Below, piece by piece: positions 1 through 5,396 of a stretch of DNA of 8,381 bases. Both the position numbers and the translations under genes were made by a program. A model generated the notes under the pieces. The model was not told the DNA's origin. It searched no databases and saw nothing but the letters and a program-made list of their open reading frames with translations. Every line of letters begins with the position of its first letter. Within the stretch, counting starts at the first letter, position 1. Source of the DNA: Candidatus Sericytochromatia bacterium (GTDB lineage Bacteria; Cyanobacteriota; Sericytochromatia; UBA7694); contig CAJYHH010000065.1 in the NCBI GenBank assembly GCA_913773825.1, forward strand, positions 1 to 8,381. The letters are read 5' to 3'.

Positions 1-198
1 GCCAACCAGTACACCAAAACAGGTGCCCGGAATCATTTTGTAAAAAATCATCTCAAGCGGATAACCAAAGATCCCGTTGAGAATGCTCGTAAAGAGCACC
101 AGATTGGTGACGTTATCGAGAGCCAGTCCCCAGAAGGCGTCAAGGTCGCCCATGGTGGCCCAGCGATAGCCGCCGGATTTGGAATTGACTGCTGCCAT
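1..198 (-). CDS. N-terminal fragment of a multi-spanning permease, xanthine/uracil-permease-like
   Basis: Sixty-six codons are visible from ATG at 198; the rest lies beyond the left edge. The start is supported by a Shine-Dalgarno-like AAGGGAA about 8 nt upstream. The peptide begins with a short polar stretch (residues 1-12), then RWATMGDLDAFWGLALDN. A hydrophobic region follows (about 23-45), then a second one containing MIPGTCFGVLVG. The layout 'W-x-x-x-GD-x-x-A-F-x-G-L-x-x-DN', followed by an IPG-x(3)-GVLVG segment, resembles the N-terminus of membrane proteins annotated as xanthine/uracil (NCS2-like) permeases. That resemblance is from memory and rests on a short fragment, so substrate and family are tentative. 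The reading frame is open to the edge with no frameshift. The gene is tandem with the 805-residue gene, but the 292-bp gap with palindromes suggests its own promoter. Confidence 0.68.
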   Translation of the reverse strand, partial: MAAVNSKSGGYRWATMGDLDAFWGLALDNVTNLVLFTSILNGIFGYPLEMIFYKMIPGTCFGVLVG

Positions 199-224
199 GC
201 TTGTTCCCTTAAAATTGTTGGTTA

Positions 225-238
225 AAGCTTTAAAGCTT
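225..238. repeat. 14-bp palindrome AAGCTTTAAAGCTT
   Basis: This perfect self-complementary 14-mer lies between the dyad at 241-260 and the permease start. It also contains two overlapping copies of TAAAGCTT-like sequence. It covers the proposed -10 box (229-234), so it could be a second regulator site, or simply AT-rich promoter sequence with chance symmetry. Confidence 0.4.
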
Positions 239-257
239 AATCGTTAACCAGAGTTAA
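229..257 (-). promoter_or_regulatory. Possible promoter of the left-edge permease
   Basis: On the minus strand, TTAACT (252-257) and TTTAAA (229-234) stand 17 nt apart. Each matches four of six consensus Sigma-70 bases. Transcription would begin near 222 and give a leader of about 23 nt before the ATG at 198. An alternative is the extended -10 TGCTAAAAT at 347-355 (minus strand), which would give a long leader of about 140 nt. Neither is strong. Confidence 0.35.
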
Positions 258-260
258 CGA
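241..260. promoter_or_regulatory. Perfect 8-bp inverted repeat, operator-like
   Basis: TCGTTAAC, a CAGA spacer and GTTAACGA form a perfect 8+4+8 palindrome. It overlaps the proposed -35 element of the permease promoter. A dyad of this size and position is typical of a dimeric regulator site. The regulator cannot be named from the sequence, and no regulator gene is present in the window. Confidence 0.45.
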
Positions 261-310
261 GATGATGGTGACGGTGAATAAAGCCGGTAAATACAGCATT
301 GAGACGGAGC

Positions 311-428
311 GCATTTAACAAATGCCTGCACGGTCGGTCAGGCGCCATTTTAGCATGGACAAGCCTGAGATCCCAGTGCCGCAAGGCACAAGGCAGATAT
401 CGGGCCGTAAGGCATAAGGACAGCCCGA
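311..428. other. Cluster of small hairpins in the 199-490 intergenic region
   Basis: Four perfect inverted repeats lie within 118 bp. They are GCATTT/AAATGC with a 3-nt loop (311-325), GCCTG/CAGGC with a 10-nt loop (324-343), GTGCC-GCAA-GGCAC (376-389), and TCGGGC/GCCCGA (400-428). The last encloses a smaller alternative GCC-GTAA-GGC (404-413). Read on the plus strand, two of the loops are GNRA tetraloops (GCAA, GTAA). The octamer GATCCCAG also occurs twice (369-376 and 438-445). No T-run follows any stem, and no tRNA-like or known riboswitch core was recognised. It may be a structured RNA or untranslated leader of unknown role. The minus-strand reading frame across it has no ribosome binding site and looks spurious. 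Confidence 0.35.
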
Positions 429-459
429 CAAAGAACTGATCCCAGCTCAAGCCAAGCTT

Positions 460-480
460 ATGCAAATTCTCATGCAAATT
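460..480. repeat. Direct repeat of ATGCAAATT
   Basis: Two identical 9-mers, ATGCAAATT at 460-468 and 472-480, are spaced 12 bp start to start, about one helical turn. They lie just downstream of the 805-residue gene. The phasing could suit a regulator binding one face of DNA, but no function is shown. Confidence 0.4.
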
Positions 481-485
481 AAGAT

Positions 486-502
486 CTGAGTTAAGAACTC
501 AG
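486..502 (-). other. Hairpin over the stop codon of the 805-residue gene
   Basis: CTGAGTT, loop AAG (plus strand) and AACTCAG form a perfect 7-bp stem that includes the TAA stop at 491-493. On the transcribed minus strand it is followed by ATCTTAATTTG rather than a run of T. It is therefore a poor intrinsic terminator, and might instead protect the mRNA 3' end. Confidence 0.35.
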
Positions 503-2908
503 CGCAGCCTTAAACTGCTCGAGGCGCTGGATATTTACATCTGGACGCAGCGGCAAAAATTCCAGCTGCTGGCCAAGATGGCGCTTGATCCCTTCGGGCA
601 ATTGCTCAAGCTGTTCAGGGCTAAGGGCTTCTAGAGTCATATAGCTCAGATATGCCGCATAGCGCTGCATCAGCTCCTGGCCGCTATAGCCTTGATCTGA
701 AGGTGAAAGATACCGAACCGCCTCTGGCGGCGGCGGACTGAGCAGGGCCTGGGCTAGCTGCAGCTGATCGGGCTGCTGACTCACCAGCAGTTGTTTAATC
801 AGGGGAGCTCCCTGCTGAACACCTAAACCTGAACGCCATTGCTGAACCAATAAAGTCTGTTCAGTCAGATTTTGACGCTGCTGACTCAGATCAGGACGTG
901 TCAGTAAAGTCTCTAGCAGCTCTTTACGCGCGGGCTCTTGCAGATTACCGGCGTTAAGACTTTCAAGCTGTGAAATCAAGTTTTCTGTAGAAAGGCCCTG
1001 CAAGCTGCCATGGGGCAACTGACTGATAAATTGTTGAATGCTGCCCTGACGCCCCTGGCTCTGAAGCATCTGCAGCGTGTTTTCAATCAGGCTGCTGCGA
1101 GAGGCAGGGTCTGAGTCAGTCTGATAAGCCCGCAGCAAAACAGGCATTAAAGCTGAGTCTTCTAACTCTCGAACCAGACGCGGCAGGTGCATCTGGCTCA
1201 ATTGGGCTCTAAAATCCACATCCGAACTATTCATAAGCTGCTGAGCAATCCGAGCATCTTCGCTGGCGTCTGTCCCCCGATCCAGCAGAGCATTACTCAG
1301 GGCAACGCGCTCCGGAAGTGTCGCGGCCTGCTGATCGGGTGCGATGTTGTGAATTAACTGTTCTTCATAGTCTGAAATACCTGACTGACGTAGCTGACGG
1401 CGCAGTTCACCGGTCAGGTCACTTTCGCCATAAAGGGAATTAATTCCCCAGGCTGTCAGACCCACTGCTGTTGAGCCAATTAAAACTACCGGCGCAGCAG
1501 GTCCACTGATCACGGTTAAAGCCGCCAGACTGGCAACACCAGCGCCCACACCCGCAGCACGAGTGCCAATTCCAACTGGATCTTCATTGTTGAGCTCTTC
1601 AAAGAAGCCAATGCTTTCAGTGGCAATGCCTAAGCCCGTTGTCACAGCGCCCAGCATCGGGACTTTGACCGCTCCAACCGGCAGCTGGTAATTGATTTTA
1701 TGCGCCAGATCAGCTGCGTTATGAAAACCCAGCAGACGTAAACCATGATGAGCCGAGCCTGCCGTATTAAGCGCAGCGGAAGTGGTACTGAGCCAGGCTT
1801 TGGGATCTGTGGGCACATCCTGATTCATCAGACCGGCTAACGAACCCACAAACGACACGCTGCCCAGCAAGCGCTCTCTGGACAATTGATGAATTAAAGT
1901 CGTCGCTGAACTGCGCAAATGAGGTGGTAATTCATCCACACGATGAATCAAAGTCTGCATCAGTTCATACGGCGATTTAGCCTGGGCGCCTGCTGCCAGC
2001 CCAGACACAGCATGGGTCAATTCATCAATCTGAGCGCTGCTGAGTTGCCCCAAACGTGAAGGCTGATTATTTGCCAGACTGATTTTAATCATGCTCTGCT
2101 GGTTTTTAAGATAGATACTTAAAGCCCGGTCAAAGCCCTCGCGGGCTTGTACGCCTTCAGGGCCAAGTGACTGCAGGCTCATCAAGGCCTGTTGTTCAAG
2201 CAGATCTGTTGTGAGTGACTCATGGGTTTGAGAGGCCAACTGAGGATCCAGCATGGCCAGTCCAGAAAGAGCATCTTGAATTTTGGCTTGAGCTTCAGCA
2301 GGCGGCAATAAACTCAGACCCGCTTTAAATTCCGGGCTGTTAATCCAGGCGGCCTGCTGCTGAGCGCGCAAAGCGGTATCGCCAAAGTTTGCTTGCATGG
2401 CTGTCTGGCGGCTGTGTTCAAAAAAAGCTTTGACTTCAGGCAACTGGCTTTGTTCAGCATAAGCCGCTTCAATCTGACTGCGACGCAGCTGGAGCAACTC
2501 CCAGGCCTGACTGTCCTGCTGCAGGCGCGGGTCTTGTAAGTTCGCCATCAGCTTTAACGTGCCCGAAAATTGCCCTAAAGCAGAATCAGAAGCGGCTTGC
2601 TCAAGTCCATTTTTAATCAGGGCGTTATAAGCCCCAACTGCTCGGTTGAGATCTTGAGGCAAAATCGGCTGTTGGGCTTGAGCGTCAGGTATAAAATGAT
2701 CAACCAGCTCAAGATGGTTCAAGCTCTGGCCTTGGGCCAGCGGAGTCGCCAGATGTTGTTCAAGAGGCTTAACTAAAATAGAGCTGGATGCAGCTAGAGA
2801 CTCAGCGGCTAAATGCTCTTTTAAGACGCTTGGAGGCACAATGGCAGGTGAACAAACGCCAGGCGGAAGCGCAGGGGCAGGTGTTTGGCTCAGAGAACGA
2901 AGATCCAT
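491..2908 (-). CDS. Uncharacterised 805-residue Gln/Leu-rich protein with a central Gly/Ala-rich hydrophobic region
   Basis: I do not recognise this protein. It is read from ATG at 2908 to TAA at 491-493. The N-terminus (1-30) is Pro/Ser-rich with no signal peptide. Residues about 40-345 and 500-805 look almost wholly helical, rich in Leu, Ala and Gln; a hand count gives about 84 Gln, near 10%. Between them lie two hydrophobic Gly/Ala/Val-rich stretches, about 407-434 and 445-493, separated by an acidic ELNNED turn. They could form a membrane-inserting hairpin or a buried helical core. There is one Cys (19) and a Pro-rich PPPP at 725-728. No catalytic motif is apparent. Central hydrophobic hairpins flanked by long helices occur in some secreted effectors and translocators, but this is only an architectural analogy. 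The gene is divergent from SBP1, with 125 bp between starts. No Shine-Dalgarno precedes the ATG at normal spacing. Confidence 0.85.
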   Translation of the reverse strand: MDLRSLSQTPAPALPPGVCSPAIVPPSVLKEHLAAESLAASSSILVKPLEQHLATPLAQGQSLNHLELVDHFIPDAQAQQPILPQDLNRAVGAYNALIKNGLEQAASDSALGQFSGTLKLMANLQDPRLQQDSQAWELLQLRRSQIEAAYAEQSQLPEVKAFFEHSRQTAMQANFGDTALRAQQQAAWINSPEFKAGLSLLPPAEAQAKIQDALSGLAMLDPQLASQTHESLTTDLLEQQALMSLQSLGPEGVQAREGFDRALSIYLKNQQSMIKISLANNQPSRLGQLSSAQIDELTHAVSGLAAGAQAKSPYELMQTLIHRVDELPPHLRSSATTLIHQLSRERLLGSVSFVGSLAGLMNQDVPTDPKAWLSTTSAALNTAGSAHHGLRLLGFHNAADLAHKINYQLPVGAVKVPMLGAVTTGLGIATESIGFFEELNNEDPVGIGTRAAGVGAGVASLAALTVISGPAAPVVLIGSTAVGLTAWGINSLYGESDLTGELRRQLRQSGISDYEEQLIHNIAPDQQAATLPERVALSNALLDRGTDASEDARIAQQLMNSSDVDFRAQLSQMHLPRLVRELEDSALMPVLLRAYQTDSDPASRSSLIENTLQMLQSQGRQGSIQQFISQLPHGSLQGLSTENLISQLESLNAGNLQEPARKELLETLLTRPDLSQQRQNLTEQTLLVQQWRSGLGVQQGAPLIKQLLVSQQPDQLQLAQALLSPPPPEAVRYLSPSDQGYSGQELMQRYAAYLSYMTLEALSPEQLEQLPEGIKRHLGQQLEFLPLRPDVNIQRLEQFKAALSS

Positions 2909-2914
2909 AATTTT

Positions 2915-2923
2915 ATTATCACA
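2915..2923 (-). promoter_or_regulatory. Extended -10 box adjoining the ATG of the 805-residue gene
   Basis: The minus strand reads TGTGATAAT: a TGn extension joined to GATAAT, which matches five of six bases of the -10 consensus. The hexamer ends 6 nt before the ATG. Transcription would therefore begin at or next to the A of the start codon (2908). No recognisable -35 lies 16-18 nt upstream, which an extended -10 can tolerate. Confidence 0.4.
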
Positions 2924-2989
2924 CAGTCCTCTGGCAAAACTTGCTTAAAATTTCACAACAGTACCTCCCTGTGGTCTGGGCAAATCCTG

Positions 2990-2998
2990 TGCTACGAT
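2990..2998 (+). promoter_or_regulatory. Possible extended -10 promoter of SBP1
   Basis: TGCTACGAT carries the TGn extension and a TACGAT hexamer (four of six bases). It would give a start near 3005 and a leader of about 29 nt. The sequence 17 nt upstream (TGTGGT) is a poor -35. It is the best plus-strand candidate in the 125-bp divergent intergenic region. Confidence 0.35.
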
Positions 2999-3033
2999 AG
3001 CTGCAACATTCAACTGAAAGCCGCGAAGCTTCG

Positions 3034-4842
3034 ATGTCTCCCCTTCTTCGTTCTGGCCTGAGCGCCCTGCTCATCTCACTTAATCTGCTGACTTTAAGCG
3101 CCTGCCAACCGCAGGAACAAGCCACTGTCCATCAGGGCCAGCCGGCTGCTGATGCCCCACTTGAAATTGGCCAGCCTGGCGGTAGTCGGGTGATTAGCGT
3201 CAATGCCTTACCCAATAGCTTTAATCCTTATTTAGGCAGCGAACAGTCTTCGCTGGTCGTCAATAATCAGCTCTTTTTAGGTTTGCTGCGAATTGATGCC
3301 CAAAACGGAAAAATGGAGCCCTCTTTAGCAGCAAGCATTACGCCTGATGCCAGCAAAAAAGTCTGGACCGTTAAATTACATCCCAATCTCAAATGGTCAG
3401 ATGGCCAGCCCCTGAGCGCTGATGACGTGATTTTTACTTATACCCGCATCATCGACAATCCAGGGATTGTGAATAATTACCGCGACTTTTGGGCTTATCA
3501 GGGCAAATTCCCTAAACTGACTAAAAAAGATGCTCAGACTGTGGTTTTTACCCTGAATCAGCCTTTTGCGCCTTTTGAGCATAATCTGGCGGCACCGATT
3601 TTGCCCCAGCATGTTTTTGCCAAAGCCGTTACGCCCGCTGCTGATGGCCGTGTGGCTTTTAATCAGATGTGGGGTTTAAACGCTGATGTCAAAAAAATTG
3701 TCACATCGGGCCCCTGGCAACTGGCCAAACACGAGCCCGGCGCTCGCTTAACCCTGGTACCAAATCCGCATTATCACCAGCGTGACGCCAAAGGCCAAAA
3801 GCTGCCTTATCTAAACGAGCTGATTTTTAGCGAAGCGGCTGAAAGTGATGTGGCTTTAATGCGCTTTCGCCGTGGCGATACCGACGCTTATTTGCTGCGC
3901 CCCGAAGACTACGAAATTTTAGAGCCTTTGGCTAAAGCTGAAGACTTTACGATTTATAATCTCGGGCCCACTCCCAGCCAGCTGTTTGTCAGCCTGAATC
4001 AGAGTACAGCCCGACGCGCTGATGGGACCCCACTTGTCGATCCGGTAAAGTCCAGCTGGTTTCGCAACCCGGCGTTTAGAGAAGCCCTGTCTCACGCCAT
4101 TGATAAAAACGCGATGATTCACAGCATTTATAAAGGGCGCGCCAGCTCTCAGTTCTCACATTTAAGCCGCTATAATCCCTATTACGACAATAGTTTAAAA
4201 GACTATGGCTATAATCCCCAAAAAGCACATAAATTACTTTATGACGCCGGATTTCGCCAAAGCGCCAACGGTGAATTGTACGATGACAAACGCAATCGCG
4301 TCAGCTTTGATCTGACGACCAATACCGGCAATACCCAGCGTGATGCGATCTGCGCTTTACTGGCCCGTGACTGGGGTAAACTGGGAATTAAGATTAACTA
4401 TCGCCCCCAGCCCTTTAATTTAGTTTCACGCCAAATCCATGAAGCCTATGACTGGGACGCTTTAGTCTTTGGGCTTGGCGGCAGCCCGATTGAGCCACAT
4501 TTTAGCTCCTCGCGCTGGAAGCAGGATGGCCGCATGCATTTGTTTAATATGGGCTCTGGTTCTAGCTGGAAAGGCAAACCGACTCAGCATGAGCCCTGGG
4601 AAGCTGAGATGGAAAAGCTTTACGCGGATGCGGCAGTTAGCACGGATGAAGCAGCCCGCAAGGCTTTATATATCAAGGCCCAGCAGCTTGAGCACCAGCA
4701 ATTGCCGTTTCTTTATCTGGTCAGCGAGCTGAACCTAGTCGCCGTGCGCAACACGCTTGGCAACGCCCGCCCTTCGATCTACGGCGGCAGTGGCCCCCAG
4801 CAGATCAACTGGAACGCTCAGTACCATTATTTAAAGAAGTAG
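3034..4842 (+). CDS. SBP1: family 5 (DppA/OppA-type) solute-binding lipoprotein of an ABC importer
   Basis: This 602-residue protein is exported, lipid-anchored and predicted to capture peptides or similar solutes for an ABC permease. Residues 1-23 form a lipoprotein signal peptide with lipobox LSAC and the modified Cys at 24. A Pro/Gln-rich linker leads to the SBP_bac_5 domain (about 50-600). Family landmarks are SRVISVNALPNSFNPYL (51-67), MEPSLAASI (94-102), LKWSDGQPLSADDVIFTY (119-136), SGPW (225-228), NPHY (244-247) and AFREALSHAIDK (347-358). It ends with IEPH (486-489) and WKQDGRMHLFNMG (495-507). At about 600 residues it is longer than typical DppA/OppA (about 510-545). It is closely paralogous to SBP2. 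The start follows only a weak GAAAG (3016-3020). It is monocistronic, so it probably shares a permease, perhaps the one beginning at 7281. The ligand cannot be told from sequence alone. Confidence 0.93.
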   Translation: MSPLLRSGLSALLISLNLLTLSACQPQEQATVHQGQPAADAPLEIGQPGGSRVISVNALPNSFNPYLGSEQSSLVVNNQLFLGLLRIDAQNGKMEPSLAASITPDASKKVWTVKLHPNLKWSDGQPLSADDVIFTYTRIIDNPGIVNNYRDFWAYQGKFPKLTKKDAQTVVFTLNQPFAPFEHNLAAPILPQHVFAKAVTPAADGRVAFNQMWGLNADVKKIVTSGPWQLAKHEPGARLTLVPNPHYHQRDAKGQKLPYLNELIFSEAAESDVALMRFRRGDTDAYLLRPEDYEILEPLAKAEDFTIYNLGPTPSQLFVSLNQSTARRADGTPLVDPVKSSWFRNPAFREALSHAIDKNAMIHSIYKGRASSQFSHLSRYNPYYDNSLKDYGYNPQKAHKLLYDAGFRQSANGELYDDKRNRVSFDLTTNTGNTQRDAICALLARDWGKLGIKINYRPQPFNLVSRQIHEAYDWDALVFGLGGSPIEPHFSSSRWKQDGRMHLFNMGSGSSWKGKPTQHEPWEAEMEKLYADAAVSTDEAARKALYIKAQQLEHQQLPFLYLVSELNLVAVRNTLGNARPSIYGGSGPQQINWNAQYHYLKK

Positions 4843-4844
4843 GT

Positions 4845-4927
4845 GGTAGGGAGTAGATGGTAGATAGGGTAAAGATAAGCCCTCTTCTGCATTTCCCCCA
4901 CCTACCCACTACAACCTACTCCCTACC
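4845..4927. repeat. Perfect 12-bp inverted repeat downstream of SBP1
   Basis: GGTAGGGAGTAG (4845-4856) pairs exactly with CTACTCCCTACC (4916-4927) across a 59-nt loop. A further CTACTCCCTACC copy lies at 4983-4994 and could pair with the same left arm. A competing pair, GTAGGTGG (4839-4846, overlapping the SBP1 stop codon) with CCACCTAC (4898-4905), is also perfect. The arms could form a large stem-loop in the SBP1 mRNA 3' end. There is no T-run, so this is not a standard intrinsic terminator. Confidence 0.6.
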
Positions 4928-4994
4928 GCTCTGGCTGACAGGGTAAAGACAAGGCCCCTTCTGCATTTTCCCCACCTACTCCCTACTCCCTACC
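4866..4994 (+). repeat. Degenerate direct repeat, two units of about 55-62 bp
   Basis: Unit A (4866-4927) and unit B (4940-4994) both begin AGGGTAAAGA, continue with TTCTGCATTT and CCCCACCTAC, and end in CTACTCCCTACC. They differ by scattered substitutions and by a short length change near the C-rich end. Unit B holds tandem ACTCCCT heptamers. Together they nearly fill the 166 bp between the SBP1 stop and the secG promoter. No reading frame in this stretch looks coding. The origin is unknown: a dispersed intergenic repeat family or a local duplication would both fit. Confidence 0.65.
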
Positions 4995-4997
4995 CCC
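4970..4997 (-). other. G-quadruplex motif upstream of the secG promoter
   Basis: The plus strand has C-runs at 4970-4973, 4981-4983, 4988-4990 and 4993-4997, so the minus strand carries four G-runs of three or more with loops of 2, 4 and 7 nt. This fits the usual G3+N1-7 pattern. It lies 11 bp before the -35 box of the secG promoter, on the template strand for rightward transcription. Folding in the cell is not shown. Confidence 0.5.
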
Positions 4998-5008
4998 TAC
5001 CACTAAAA

Positions 5009-5037
5009 TTGACTGGACCTGTCGGTCGTGCTATATG
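5009..5037 (+). promoter_or_regulatory. Sigma-70-type promoter of the secG-SBP2-permease operon
   Basis: TTGACT (5009-5014, five of six bases) and TATATG (5032-5037, four of six) are separated by exactly 17 bp, and a TGC just before the -10 adds the extended element. Transcription should begin near 5044, leaving a leader of about 78 nt before secG. It is the best promoter in the window and has no competing element in the gaps downstream, which supports one transcript for secG, SBP2 and the permease. Confidence 0.7.
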
Positions 5038-5121
5038 TGATGTGAGTATTTGTGGAAAAACACCCGACTCTCACCCCCTCTGAAACTCTACTGAATTTGT
5101 TCGCATTGAAAGGATATTCCA

Positions 5122-5346
5122 GTGCAATCTGTTCTTACCTGGCTTCAGCTGCTGCTTTCGCTGGCGCTGATTGTAGCCATTATCATCCATCCGGCCAAAG
5201 GCATGGGTCTCGGCAGCATGGGCGCTTCTGCCCAGATTTTCGGCAGCCAAAAAGGCGCCGAAACCGGCCTCAACCGTGTCACGGCAGTCATCACCTTCCT
5301 TTGGTTCCTGACAGCTGTCTTGCTGTCGAGCAGCCTGATCAAATAA
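5122..5346 (+). CDS. secG: SecG, protein translocase auxiliary subunit
   Basis: This 74-residue inner-membrane protein belongs to the SecYEG channel, where SecG assists SecA-driven export. Two membrane segments are visible, about 3-23 and 53-72. Between them lies the typical glycine-rich cytoplasmic loop, with KGMGLGSMGASAQIFGSQKG (26-45) and then the LNRVTA motif (50-55) that precedes TM2 in this family. The length is normal for SecG. The start is GTG at 5122, chosen because GAAAGGA (5108-5114) lies 7 nt upstream and because starting here gives an ordinary SecG N-terminus. A longer frame starting at 5052 overlaps in another frame and is not SecG-like. The gene is first in its apparent operon, 50 bp before SBP2, a lipoprotein that itself needs the Sec channel. 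Confidence 0.94.
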   Translation: MQSVLTWLQLLLSLALIVAIIIHPAKGMGLGSMGASAQIFGSQKGAETGLNRVTAVITFLWFLTAVLLSSSLIK

Positions 5347-5351
5347 TCAGG
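5334..5351 (+). other. Small hairpin at the secG stop codon
   Basis: CCTGAT and ATCAGG pair perfectly around a 6-nt loop that runs into the secG TAA (5344-5346). An alternative pairing TGATC/GATCA is also possible. No T-run follows, so full termination is unlikely. It could influence the relative yield of SecG and SBP2, which is speculative. Confidence 0.25.
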
Positions 5352-5396
5352 ATCAGAATGCAGAATAATCTCTCTGGCGAAAGGCGATAAAAGCGC

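Noticed and set aside
376..428. tRNA, SRP RNA or known riboswitch in the 199-490 gap
   Set aside because: No TPsiC-like or anticodon arm, no SRP GGAA-loop motif and no familiar riboswitch core could be found on either strand.
244..477. 77-residue minus-strand reading frame in the gap before the permease
   Set aside because: It has no ribosome binding site, an odd composition (many His, Arg and Leu), and overlaps the hairpin cluster and the operator dyad. It is probably not coding.
4839..4927. Intrinsic terminator of SBP1
   Set aside because: The stem has a 59-nt loop and is not followed by a run of T, so it does not fit a Rho-independent terminator.
4866..4994. CRISPR array
   Set aside because: There are only two degenerate units, with no short conserved repeat separated by unique spacers and no cas genes.
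5052..5390. 112-residue plus-strand frame overlapping secG
   Set aside because: It is out of frame with a clear SecG and has a His/Arg/Pro-rich, non-family sequence.
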